NCBI RefSeq assembly: GCF_014205845.1 | Contig: NZ_JACHCR010000007.1 | Coordinates: forward strand, 1 to 64,000 | Direction: 5' to 3' | DNA length: 64,000 bases | Source of the DNA: Mucilaginibacter cryoferens | GTDB lineage: Bacteria > Bacteroidota > Bacteroidia > Sphingobacteriales > Sphingobacteriaceae | Notes under the pieces: generated by a model | What the model saw: only the letters and a program-made list of their open reading frames with translations | Database searches by the model: none | Told to the model about the DNA's origin: nothing | Shown here: piece after piece, positions 53,511-62,282 of the stretch | How positions within the stretch are numbered: position 1 is the first letter of the stretch | Layout: every line of letters starts with the position of its first letter | Translations under genes and position numbers: made by a program

Positions 53511-53861
53511 GGGTGCAAAAGACGCTGATTCTGATAACATCGAGTTGTGCAACGCTCACCTTACGCCGCATAGAGGGTAAACACATTTTTATAGTTTTTT
53601 TGCCCCTCTATGCAACGAAGTTGGAGAGAGGGGCAGACAGGCGTAGCCTCGTCGGGGTGAGTCTTAGCCTTGGTTAGTTTACATCATTCACTTTCAGCGT
53701 TTCGTGAAATTTTACAAACGCTGAGTCTGACAAGCCCCTCCATGCCGTTTATATTTGAACCCAGCACATAGGTAACAAACGAAGCATCCGTACGTAGACT
53801 TTACAGAACGAAGAAACATCACCCACGATACAATTACTATATTGCGCTCAGAATTTTAGGT

Positions 53862-54788
53862 ATGAAAAACATCTTCGACAGTTTTATTCAAAAAAAGGGC
53901 TTTGTTGTTCTTGATGGGGCCATGGCAACTGAGTTAGAGGCTCGTGGTGCAGATTTGAACCATAGCTTATGGTCGGCAAAACTATTAAAAGATAACCCCG
54001 GGCTGATAAAACAGGTACACTATGATTATTTAATAGCCGGTGCCGATGTAATTACAACCGCCAGTTACCAGGCCAGTTTTGAGGGTTTTGCAAAGCACCA
54101 TTATACTGCTACAGAAGCTATTGAGCTAATGCAATTGAGTGTGCAACTGGCCTTTGAAGCACGTGAAGAAGCGCTGAAAACACAGCCCCGTGAAGATAAA
54201 CCACTTGTAGCCGCCTCCGTTGGGCCGCATGGGGCATCGCTGGCCGATGGCTCGGAGTATCGTGGTAATTATGGGGTAAGTATTGATGACCTGAAATCAT
54301 TTCACCGCCGCAGGATGGAAATATTAATAAATACCGGGGCCGACGTATTAGCCTGCGAAACCATCCCATGCCTGGATGAAGCCATCGCTTTGCAGCAATT
54401 ACTGGCAGAGTTTCCGGGCGTACAGGCCTGGATTAGCTTTAGTTGCAAAGATGGCAAGCATTTGAGCAGCGGCGAAGAATTTGCCGAAGCCGTAACGTTG
54501 TTAAATCAATCGCCTCAGGTAGTTGCTATTGGTGTAAACTGTACAGCGCCGCAACACATTGCATCGTTGGTACAAATAGCCGCCGAACATACTGATAAGC
54601 ACATACTGGTTTATCCCAACAAAGGTGAGGTTTGGGATGCCACAACTAAATGCTGGCTGCCGGCCGGTGCTCATAACTCGCACTTTGCCCACGATGCCCA
54701 AACATGGTTTTCGGCAGGCGCAAAAATAATTGGCGGCTGCTGTAGAACTACACCCGAAGATATCAGGCAGTTGCAGCAACTGAAATAA
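53862..54788 (+). CDS. mmuM: Homocysteine S-methyltransferase
   Basis: A 308-residue cytosolic enzyme that transfers a methyl group from S-methylmethionine (or S-adenosylmethionine) to homocysteine, forming methionine. FVVLDGAMATELEARGADLNHSLWSAKLL, ITTASYQASFEGF near residue 65, PLVAASVGPHGASLADGSEYRGNYG near 115 and the zinc-binding Cys residues (IGVNCTAP near 226 and GGCCRTTPEDI near 291) identify it. Length agrees with MmuM and exceeds nothing of the cobalamin-dependent MetH. It stands between two repeat islands with no partner gene; no S-methylmethionine permease is adjacent. Confidence 0.92.
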   Translation: MKNIFDSFIQKKGFVVLDGAMATELEARGADLNHSLWSAKLLKDNPGLIKQVHYDYLIAGADVITTASYQASFEGFAKHHYTATEAIELMQLSVQLAFEAREEALKTQPREDKPLVAASVGPHGASLADGSEYRGNYGVSIDDLKSFHRRRMEILINTGADVLACETIPCLDEAIALQQLLAEFPGVQAWISFSCKDGKHLSSGEEFAEAVTLLNQSPQVVAIGVNCTAPQHIASLVQIAAEHTDKHILVYPNKGEVWDATTKCWLPAGAHNSHFAHDAQTWFSAGAKIIGGCCRTTPEDIRQLQQLK

Positions 54789-54816
54789 GCGGCATGCGTA
54801 GTTGGCTTCATAAACA

Positions 54817-55001
54817 GATTATCATTGCGAGTGACAACCAGTTCGACTGGAAAAAACATTGATGACATCCTAAAAAAGATCGTCATTGCGAGCGACAACC
54901 AGTTCGACTGGAAAAAACATTGATGACACCCTAAAAAAGATCGTCATTGCGAGTGACAACCGGGGGTAACCCAGAAAAAACAGTAATGACATCTTAAAAG
55001 A
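54817..55001. repeat. Three tandem 61-base units of the CATTGCGAG family
   Basis: Units begin at 54817, 54878 and 54939, each about 61 bases and starting GAT(CG/TA)TCATTGCGAG. Units 1 and 2 carry an ACCAGTTCGACTGG palindrome and unit 3 the variant ACCGGGGGTAACCCAG. Unit 3 is almost identical to 33731-33796. Confidence 0.95.
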
Positions 55002-55003
55002 GA

Positions 55004-55413
55004 CCGTCCTTGCGAGGAGGTACGACGAAGCAATCCCCAAATTACAGGGCGGATTTGCATAGCGACTCTGTAAGTCGGGGATTGCTTCGTACCTCGCAAT
55101 GACGGCGGCGATGGTGTTGTGCTTGAACACACACACACTGATAATCAATACTTTAAAAGCATGTCATTATAAGGAGGTACGACGAAGCAATCCCCAAAAT
55201 ACAGGGCGGTTTTGCACAGCAACTCTGTAAGTCGGGGATTGCTTCGTGCCTCGCAATGACGGTGGCGAGGGTGTGGTGTTTAAAAAAATGGATGCTGATA
55301 TCAATGCTTTAAAAACATGTCATTATAAGGAGGTACGACGAAGCAATCCCCAAAATACAGGGCCGATTTGCACAGCTACTCTGTAAGTCGGGGATTGCTT
55401 CGTGCAATGACGG
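55004..55413. repeat. Three palindromic elements of about 100 bases
   Basis: Copies at 55004-55105, 55163-55262 and 55319-55413, with arms GAGGTACGACGAAGCAATCCCC and its partner GGGATTGCTTCGTRCCTC, loop about 40 bases. Spacers of about 55 bases contain CTGATAATCAATACTTTAAAA or a variant. They match the elements at 33797-34050. Confidence 0.92.
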
Positions 55414-55587
55414 TAGTAAGGGTGTTGTGTTAAAAAAAAAACATAATGATAATCAATACTTTACAATCACGTCATTATAAGTGAGAACCGGGGTAAACCT
55501 GGAAAAAACGGGAATGATATGGTTGCAAATGAGCGGTTGTGGACGAAATAATACTGGGTGCCTCTTTAAAAAAGTGGAGGGAATGTG

Positions 55588-55706
55588 CTATTCCCCTCTC
55601 GAGAGGGGCGGGGGATGTGTTTATGCACGCGCAATAAAACGCGGAAAAACACACCCCGCCCACCACACTTCCCATCCCGCCCCCTCTCGAGAGGGGAATA
55701 AAATAG
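55588..55706. repeat. Palindromic element with CCCCTCTCGAGAGGGG stem
   Basis: The outer words CTATTCCCCTCTCGAG and CTCGAGAGGGGAATA pair, as do the inner CGGGGGATGTGTTT and AAACACACCCCG blocks. It has the same nested build as 53270-53510. The bases from 55414 to 55867 hold no gene. Confidence 0.8.
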
Positions 55707-55867
55707 TGAAGACGCCTATTACATCTCGCGCATTAGAAATTTTTAAAAAAACACTTAATAATCAATAGTTTATAAATACACCATTAAAAATAACAGCCAA
55801 AATTAACCGGGTTGTTATTCCCAATGACAGTGGCGAGGGTGCTATGTATTTAAACACAATCAGGCAC

Positions 55868-58333
55868 CTAAAACGGAAATATCACCTTAAAACTAACATT
55901 CCTTCCCATGTTGTAAATGCCAAGATGCCCGTTTGGCGAAGCCTTATAATATTCAAAATACTTTAGCCGGTTGAGGTTTGATTGATAAGCGGTATCAAAC
56001 AAATTATCTACCTGTAAAAAAAGTTCGCAAAACGTTTTTGCCGATTTACGCTTGATAGTTGCACCCGCGCCAATATTTATAAGCGTATAGCCGGGCGTTG
56101 CTGTTTCTGTATTATCCAACGCGTAAAAGCGGTTTTGGGCAGCATATGCGTCGGCCTCCGTTTTAAACCAAATCTTCGAAAACACACCGTAGGTTTGTTG
56201 CAAAGTAACTTTTACCTCGCTGCGGATGTGCAGTGGCGGAATAAAGGGCAGGTACTTTGCCGCTCCGCCAGATTTTTCTATCAGCTGCTGATTTTGGTTA
56301 ATACCGGTTACATAGGCCAGGCTGTTATTAAATGCCAGCCATTTTAAGCTATGCGGATGCAGGTTAACGGTAAACTCGGCACCGTACAACCGGGCTTTTG
56401 ATTGCTGATACTGATAGGTACTGTTGCCCGGCACAATTACCACGGGGTTACCGGCAGCGTCTGTTAGTTTGGCCTGGTAAATGTAATTATCAATGTGGTT
56501 GTTAAAAAATTCGGCAATCAGGTCGGCATCTTTCAGGTAGGCAATAATGCCCAGGTCTTCCTGCAGACTAAACTCGGGGTTAAAACTCCTGTCGCCCAGG
56601 TAAACGATATGTGCACCCGGATCGAGCCCGTTCGATCCTATTTCCGTTATATTAGGCGCACGGTAGCCCCGGGCAATATTGGCCTTAAGCAGCAGCCTAT
56701 CGCTCATATTATAAGTAAGCCCCAAACTTCCCGAAATCCCTTTGTAAACATGCCTAAACGCCGGAAACTGCAAATGGGCACCGGCGGTATCTGGCAGTTT
56801 AACCTGCTGCTCAAAACCATTTGCTGCATTTGGCCCCACGTAAAAATCATTCCAGTGAATATGCCGGTTGTCGTACCTGATGCCCCCCGAAAGATCTAGC
56901 TTACCAAAGCTTTTTTTGGCAAAAAAGAACGTACCGGCATCAAACAAATCATAATCGGGTATAGGGAAATCGGTGGCGGCTTTGCTGCGGTTGGCCTGGT
57001 ACATGCCATTAACACCTATCGTACTTTCTATGCCGGCAAAGGCGGGCAAATTATATTTAAAATCGTAATTGAAGGTATTGAGTACTACATATAGCCCGGC
57101 TTGTTGGGCCAACGTGGGATGATCATATTCTCTGCGGATGCTTTGTTGCAGCCCCAGCGCAGCATCCAGGCTGCCATCACCCAACTTTACCTCGTTGTGC
57201 GTATAAATGCGGTAATGCTGTATGCGCTGGTGCAGCGGGGTTATAGCGTATGATGTTAATTCGCCATTACTAACAGCCGGCCTGTTTTTAATATCATCGG
57301 TAGCAATTTCATTTACCTGTTTGGTAAACTGCCGGGTAAGCGAATCGCGGCTACCATCCGGAATTTCCTGCTGGTTATCATACAGTGTTGCCGCTATTTG
57401 CGAGTACCCCCACTTTTTATCAACCCTAACCATGCCCGATAAATTATACTCTCTGAAACCCGTATTATAAACCAACCCATCAACTTTATTGTGGTAATCA
57501 TGAGCAGCTTTAGCAGTGGCCCTGAAGGCGTATTTCCAGTCGTTTTTTTTGTAGCCTAAACCCAGCGAGGTGCCTATCATACCGTTATTGGTATGGTAAT
57601 CGGCCACGTAATCTCCGGTTAATACACCATCTGCCCCACTTGGGATAGCCGGTATCAGGTTAATAACCCCGGCTATGGCATCAGAGCCGTAGGTTAAGCT
57701 GGCCGGGCCTTTAATCACCTCTGCCCTGCCTATGCCATACTGGTCTATTTCAATACCATGCTCATCGCCCCATTGCTGTCCCTCCTGCCTGATGCCATCG
57801 TACAGGGTTAATACCCGGTTATATCCCAGTCCCCTGATAAATGGTTTGGATATATTGGGCCCCGTAGTAACCGCGTTAACGCCCGGCACCCCCTTTACAA
57901 TAGCATCAATAATGTTGTTGTTTACATTCTCGTTCATCTCTTTTTTTGTCATCACCGCAATAGGTACCGGGTTACGGCGCAGCTGGGTAGCCCGGGATAC
58001 GCCGGTGACCACCACCTCGTTCAATTTGGAATAGTTCTCTTTGAGGTTACTGTTTAAAACGGTAGTTTGTTGCCTGGTAATAGATATCCTGATCTTTTCT
58101 GACAGATAGCCAATAGCCGAGAAAGATACCTCGTAATTACCCGGCGCTATATTTTGCAGCATATAATATCCATTTTCATTAGCTGTGCCACCTATGGTTG
58201 TGCCCGTTAGGGTAATAACGCCATAAGCAAGCGGCTCGCCGCCGGTGGTAAGGCGCCCCTTTAACAAACCATTTTGCGCCATTACAGCGGCAGTTGACAT
58301 AGACAGTAACAGAAGTAAGTATAATGTTTTCAT
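55868..58333 (-). CDS. TonB-dependent outer membrane receptor
   Basis: An 821-residue receptor. Signal peptide 1-19 (AVMAQ); CarboxypepD_reg-like domain at about 22-100; TonB-box-like LNEVVVTGVSR at 104-114; plug domain about 115-225 with IIDAIVKGVPGVNAV, FIRGLGYNRVLTLYDGIRQEGQQWGDEHG and VIKGPASLTYGSDAIAGVINLIPA; then a 22-strand barrel ending NVSFKVIFPF with C-terminal Phe. The length suits iron or cofactor receptors rather than SusC (over 1000 residues), and no SusD gene follows. Ligand unknown. A palindrome at 58381-58396 lies 48 bases before the start and could be the operator of a metal-responsive repressor. Confidence 0.9.
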   Translation of the reverse strand: MKTLYLLLLLSMSTAAVMAQNGLLKGRLTTGGEPLAYGVITLTGTTIGGTANENGYYMLQNIAPGNYEVSFSAIGYLSEKIRISITRQQTTVLNSNLKENYSKLNEVVVTGVSRATQLRRNPVPIAVMTKKEMNENVNNNIIDAIVKGVPGVNAVTTGPNISKPFIRGLGYNRVLTLYDGIRQEGQQWGDEHGIEIDQYGIGRAEVIKGPASLTYGSDAIAGVINLIPAIPSGADGVLTGDYVADYHTNNGMIGTSLGLGYKKNDWKYAFRATAKAAHDYHNKVDGLVYNTGFREYNLSGMVRVDKKWGYSQIAATLYDNQQEIPDGSRDSLTRQFTKQVNEIATDDIKNRPAVSNGELTSYAITPLHQRIQHYRIYTHNEVKLGDGSLDAALGLQQSIRREYDHPTLAQQAGLYVVLNTFNYDFKYNLPAFAGIESTIGVNGMYQANRSKAATDFPIPDYDLFDAGTFFFAKKSFGKLDLSGGIRYDNRHIHWNDFYVGPNAANGFEQQVKLPDTAGAHLQFPAFRHVYKGISGSLGLTYNMSDRLLLKANIARGYRAPNITEIGSNGLDPGAHIVYLGDRSFNPEFSLQEDLGIIAYLKDADLIAEFFNNHIDNYIYQAKLTDAAGNPVVIVPGNSTYQYQQSKARLYGAEFTVNLHPHSLKWLAFNNSLAYVTGINQNQQLIEKSGGAAKYLPFIPPLHIRSEVKVTLQQTYGVFSKIWFKTEADAYAAQNRFYALDNTETATPGYTLINIGAGATIKRKSAKTFCELFLQVDNLFDTAYQSNLNRLKYFEYYKASPNGHLGIYNMGRNVSFKVIFPF

Positions 58334-58380
58334 TTGAATGCAAGTTGATTTTATTTAACATTGCAAATCAAATAAAAATA

Positions 58381-58396
58381 ATTAGTCTTAACTAAT
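58381..58396 (-). promoter_or_regulatory. Candidate operator ATTAGT-N4-ACTAAT upstream of TonB receptor
   Basis: A perfect 6+6 inverted repeat, extended by AT-rich bases on both sides, sits 48 bases before the receptor start. This is the position expected for a repressor such as Fur; I cannot confirm the consensus. Confidence 0.35.
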
Positions 58397-58546
58397 TTTA
58401 TTTATAAAACATAACTAATTATAATACAAACTCACATCATAGGCTTTGGCCTTAAACAATGGCACATGAATAATAAACTTATTGGTAAGTAAAGGCGCTA
58501 ATTTGATGGGGCTTGGATCTTAAACCCTGACTGGTTGCCGGGTACA

Positions 58547-58585
58547 CCGTTAAAACACCTACTGTGCTACCCGTTAAAATACGGG
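58547..58585 (+). promoter_or_regulatory. Direct-repeat element, copy 1 (CCGTTAAAA half-sites 24 bases apart)
   Basis: CCGTTAAAACAC at 58547-58558 and CCGTTAAAATAC at 58571-58582, start-to-start 24 bases, separated by CTACTGTGCTAC. It lies 138 bases before the response regulator at 58723. A second copy with the same spacing stands before the paralogous regulator at 60186. Confidence 0.6.
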
Positions 58586-58722
58586 TTGTAACAGGTACGT
58601 TTAAACCAGATGTATTGTTTAATTTGGCAATTGCAGATATACTTAGTAGTTAAATTCTATTATACCCAATTGCAGTATTTCTCAGACCTAAACATTTTCA
58701 CTATATATTACTTTAATTAGCA

Positions 58723-59142
58723 ATGGATACACGAGATATAACCTCAAATATATTGGTAATAGATGATGCCGAGCTTGACAATGTAATTTTTGAAAAAGTT
58801 GTAAAAAGAGTACTATCAAACTCCAGGATAGATGCCTGTATTAATGGCCAAAAAGCTATTGATAAGCTTATTGAGATTAGCAATACAGCCCCACATCTTT
58901 TTCCGGATTATATTTTTTTAGATCTAACCATGCCGGAGATGAATGGCTGGCAGTTTTTAGATGAGTTGATGAGATTAGATATCGATCCGTTGAGACTGAG
59001 CAAAATATATGTGCTATCTTCATCTATATCAAATAGAGATATAAACCGGTCGCTCAGCAACCCCATGGTAGTTGATTATATTTCAAAACCAATAAACCGG
59101 CAAAAGATACAAACCATTTTTGAAGTTTGCCAGGCCTCCTGA
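58723..59142 (+). CDS. Rcp1-like stand-alone response regulator
   Basis: A 139-residue receiver domain. ILVIDDAELDN (acidic pair Asp14/Asp15), FLDLTM with phospho-acceptor Asp67, the switch VLSSS near 98-101, and SKPIN with Lys122 are in place. The sequence PEMNGWQFLDEL after the phospho-site is typical of receiver-only regulators similar to Rcp1, the partner of phytochrome-type kinases. No kinase is near. The regulator at 59770-60186 on the other strand is a clear paralogue (VIDDA, MNGWEFLNE) and shares the upstream direct-repeat element. Confidence 0.88.
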   Translation: MDTRDITSNILVIDDAELDNVIFEKVVKRVLSNSRIDACINGQKAIDKLIEISNTAPHLFPDYIFLDLTMPEMNGWQFLDELMRLDIDPLRLSKIYVLSSSISNRDINRSLSNPMVVDYISKPINRQKIQTIFEVCQAS

Positions 59143-59211
59143 ATTTTTGAAAAGTATGCCCGCTAAACATCAGTTAAGTTGAAACTTACTTTTAACAACA
59201 ATAAAAGAAAC

Positions 59212-59358
59212 CTATCTATCCTGGTCTTTTTTACCTGGAAGAAACCGTACTGCTGCTAAGCACACCAGACCACTGCACAAGAATATTACTGCCGATATAA
59301 TTAAGGCCACAATTATTAAATTAGCTTGTTTACAATTTAGTACGGTAATATTATTCAA
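59212..59358 (-). CDS. Possible 48-residue membrane protein
   Basis: A frame on the - strand beginning with TTG at 59358, with no in-frame ATG. The product has a polar N-terminus (NNITVLNCKQ), a hydrophobic stretch of about 24 residues rich in Ile, Val and Ala (NLIIVALIISAVIFLCSGLV) and a basic tail (RFLPGKKDQDR). The pattern of helix plus charged end fits a real single-pass membrane protein but the start codon and lack of a promoter leave doubt. The rest of the region 59143-59769 shows no gene. Confidence 0.35.
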   Translation of the reverse strand: MNNITVLNCKQANLIIVALIISAVIFLCSGLVCLAAVRFLPGKKDQDR

Positions 59359-59769
59359 GGAAAATATCCGGTATATACTACATGGATATTTCTACTAAAA
59401 CAAATTACGATAGAGCCAGAACCCCTTTGTTTATACTACTAACATACGCTTTTAACTAAAAAAAACAAGCTAAGTGCCGATGAATAGTCATAATTTGTAG
59501 ACCAAATGGCTATGCAACTCAATTTAGGTGAATTTTTATTAAAATTTCACGTGGCTGAGCACTAAAATACGGGCATCACGACGCGGGTGCGCCGGATTTA
59601 AAAAAAATTGACATGCCATTTTAAGCCCCCTTTTGATGGACAAAACAACACAACAGGTAAACACAACGCATTTTACATACGCCTTAGTATCTATCTGATA
59701 AAATATAATTACTACTTTAAAAAGATATTGAATATTTATAGCGAATATCTTTTTAAAGCTCAAACATTG

Positions 59770-60186
59770 TTAAGCTATGCCAAATACCTCGTTCACCTTA
59801 TTTAAACTGAGCGGTTTCCGGATGTACCCTTTTAAAAACGGGTACGAAAGAGATTTATCATAATCAGACTTAAACAAAGAACTGGTTAGTATGTAAACCT
59901 TACTTTGTTCTAAACAATCAACATTAAGTTTAATGTACTCGTTTAAAAACTCCCATCCATTCATTGTTGGCATTGTAATATCAACAAAAATATACTCGGG
60001 CATGGCTGTTTTATCTTCAGATTTAAGCTTTCTTAACTTATCAATAGCGGTTTTACCATTTAAGCAAGTGGTAATATTGCTATCTTTCTCTGCTCTTTTA
60101 AGCAATAACTTAAATATCCAGTTATCAATAATGGCATCATCAATAACCAGAATTTTAGAAGGGGGATAATTGGGGGTAGGGGTCAT
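59770..60186 (-). CDS. Rcp1-like stand-alone response regulator
   Basis: A 138-residue receiver. ILVIDDAIIDN (Asp16/Asp17), VDITM with phospho-acceptor Asp69, switch Thr101 (ILTSS) and Lys124 (RKPLS). It is paralogous to the regulator at 58723-59142: NGKTAIDKL against NGQKAIDKL and MNGWEFLNE against MNGWQFLDE. It is monocistronic. The direct-repeat element lies about 125 bases before its start. Receiver-only proteins of this type act through protein contact or phosphotransfer; partner unknown. Confidence 0.88.
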   Translation of the reverse strand: MTPTPNYPPSKILVIDDAIIDNWIFKLLLKRAEKDSNITTCLNGKTAIDKLRKLKSEDKTAMPEYIFVDITMPTMNGWEFLNEYIKLNVDCLEQSKVYILTSSLFKSDYDKSLSYPFLKGYIRKPLSLNKVNEVFGIA

Positions 60187-60309
60187 AATATGAGATTTTT
60201 ATAGGTTAAATAGCGATCATCAACAATGTTAAATTGCCAATACATTTAGGTTTTGTTTCCCTTTAGCGATAGCCGGTTTAAAAGTATGGTTAATACACCG
60301 TAAATGCAC

Positions 60310-60349
60310 CCGGTATTTTAACCCGTAACACGGTAGGTGTTTTAACGGG
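60310..60349 (-). promoter_or_regulatory. Direct-repeat element, copy 2
   Basis: On the - strand it reads CCGTTAAAACAC (60348-60337), CTACCGTGTTAC, then GGGTTAAAATAC (60324-60313), start-to-start again 24 bases. It lies in the spacer between the regulator at 60186 and the divergent gene at 60460, so it could act on either. Confidence 0.6.
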
Positions 60350-60459
60350 TTCTAAAGTACAAAAAACATTTTCTATCCTAAAACAACATTTCTTTTATTC
60401 GAAAAGAAATAAACAGAACCTTTAGCGATTTATTCCGTTTAACAAATAACACTTACGAG

Positions 60460-60756
60460 ATGAGCTATAGCAGCATTGTATTCAATTTTCTTAAGCATAA
60501 TACCCAGCAAATTCTCGACGATTTACGATTTTCGAAAGAAGTATGCATTGAACGCGGCCTGCAAGATAAAGTAAACGAGATTAACCTCGCCATTGAACAA
60601 AATAAAGAATTAGCCTACTATATAGAGCAACAACTTATTGACGTTTACGAATCGGAAAGCGAAGCGGCTTTAATGGACCTGGCACTTTACAACACCTTTA
60701 ACCAACAGGTAGCCAAAACAAACGCCATTGATATTGAAGAGCGGGTTGCAAAATAA
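60460..60756 (+). CDS. Small helical protein of unknown function
   Basis: A 98-residue protein, acidic and helical throughout (SIVFNFLKHNTQQILDDLRF, then EINLAIEQNKELAYYIEQQL and VYESESEAALMDLALYNTF). It has no signal peptide or membrane helix and one Cys at residue 29. It is divergent from the regulator at 59770-60186 and its start is about 110 bases from the shared direct-repeat element. It might be an adaptor of the response-regulator system; I do not recognise a family. Confidence 0.6.
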   Translation: MSYSSIVFNFLKHNTQQILDDLRFSKEVCIERGLQDKVNEINLAIEQNKELAYYIEQQLIDVYESESEAALMDLALYNTFNQQVAKTNAIDIEERVAK

Positions 60757-60828
60757 ACCAGATAGCTACCAGTTAAATTGTCCCGCCTCTTACTAACCTA
60801 TAATATCTATTCCTGCCTTCAACTCAGC

Positions 60829-62159
60829 CTATAATTTACGTTGCAGTTGAATGTGATTCAGGATATACTCACCTATTTTTTTGCCTTGTACCGAACTGGT
60901 TTCAACAGTAGCCCGGTAATGAATACCACCATAAAACCGGCTGATTGTGGTTTCGTCAGAAGCCTTGAAAAACGACTCGAAGCTACGTTGTATACCCAGA
61001 TATCTCATTTCAGTAGTATCAACAAAAGCAAAATGGTCGCCAAATATTTTTGTTAAAACTACCGATGTCGCTTTGCTTATGGTTGGATGCCCTGCAGTAT
61101 ATTCGGGATAAGGGGGTGTTTGTAAAAATGGGAGCCAATCTTTATCAATCAGCCTGTTAACTTCATTTACAGGCCTTGCCGTATTATATTTATATTTCAG
61201 GTACCAGCTACATACAAACGCATCGTAAATTGTAATTGATGCCATGGCATATGCCTGCGCCGATTCTAAAGCCCCAAACCGGCTTTTTTTGCAGGCAATA
61301 CTTGTAATACCCATCCAATGTCCTCCTGGTGTCAGCTTCTTTTCTGCATACGTTAAATGCCCCCTATGAGCCATAACAAATGGGTTATCGTCCCAAAATC
61401 TCGCAATTTGCTTTTGTTCTGCACTGAGGTTTTTATTTGCCTTATACACATCCTCAATTTGTTTAACATAAGAACTCTTTGGATCATCACTATAGTGGAA
61501 TGGGATGGGTGGAGGAAACTGTGCCGATGAATCTACCGCGAATGTAACCAGCTTATCCCAGTAAACTTCAACTCCATCCAGGTAATCGGGCGGCGTAGGA
61601 TGCCATTGCCCAGGCTCCAAATTTCCCAGGAACTTCGTCGCGGCGCGGGTCGACGCATAATTATCAGATTTTGACCTGTTTAATATATATGTTGCCACTT
61701 CGCTGCCAAACTGCATCGATCTATCGTACACATCGCGTTCCAAACCATCTTTATATTTTAAATAAACGTTTCCTTCATATTTTTTTAGTGTATCAATTGA
61801 AAATGTCAGTTTTTCGGCTACCAAAAAAAAGCATGGGTGGCGGCCAAAGAAAAATCATATTTTTTTTCTTTGATGGGCTCAGGGCCATTTCCAAAATTTT
61901 TCAATTGAGCGGTTATCGAAAGAACTTTAGGGTTTTTAAATTTCAAGGCTTCATAACTCGCCAGCGATGTGTAGGCGTATATTCTGGAAGCTACCGGTGG
62001 TGTAAAGCCATCATAGATAATAACCTGGTTTAATACATCCAGGTTCTCATGAATAATACGCGTCTCGTCTATTTTCTCAGAAACATTGGCATTATTACAG
62101 GCAGGTAAACACGCGGCTACAGCAATTAATAATAAAAGAATAAATTTCAAGGACTTCAT
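60829..62159 (-). pseudogene. Vanadium-dependent haloperoxidase / PAP2-like lipoprotein, frameshifted
   Basis: Two overlapping frames form one gene of about 440 residues. The first (starting at ATG 62159, MKSLKFILLLLIAV) has a lipobox-type signal (VAACLPAC) and runs to a stop at about 61818; the second, without its own good start, continues to 60829. They meet at a run of eight T (- strand, about 61818-61825); one extra T would join them. The downstream part keeps all active-site residues: KYKYNTARPV, TAGHPTIS and SRFYGGIHYR. The substitution TAGH for the usual PSGH is odd. The family halogenates organic substrates or hydrolyses phosphate. The frameshift may be a sequencing error, a true mutation or slippage. 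Confidence 0.7.
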
Positions 62160-62282
62160 GGAAACGGTTATAGATTGGATTCCAAATGTATAGTCCGGGG
62201 AGTTGCTATTACATGGATAAAACAGGATTTCCCATGTACTTTTTTTCATAACCGGCCATTTATCACCGTGCTATTCGCCCAA

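Larger units (their letters stand above)
52223..53680. repeat. 1.46-kb segment bounded by imperfect inverted repeats
   Basis: The outer arms 52223-52249 and 53653-53680 pair over about 27 bases with two mismatches and one gap. Inside, a second pair (52387-52419 and 53095-53124) is also inverted, ending in CATACAGAGCC and GGCTCTGTATG. All four ends share the word TAATACTCNCCCG or a close variant. The segment contains a 67-residue frame and the palindrome at 53270-53510. Confidence 0.6.

Noticed and set aside
52129..53861. Insertion sequence or transposon with transposase
   Set aside because: Inverted repeats exist, but no frame resembles a transposase and no target duplication is visible.
54817..55413. 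CRISPR-like array
   Set aside because: The repeats are 61-102 bases, palindromic and separated by conserved words, not by unique spacers. No cas gene is present.
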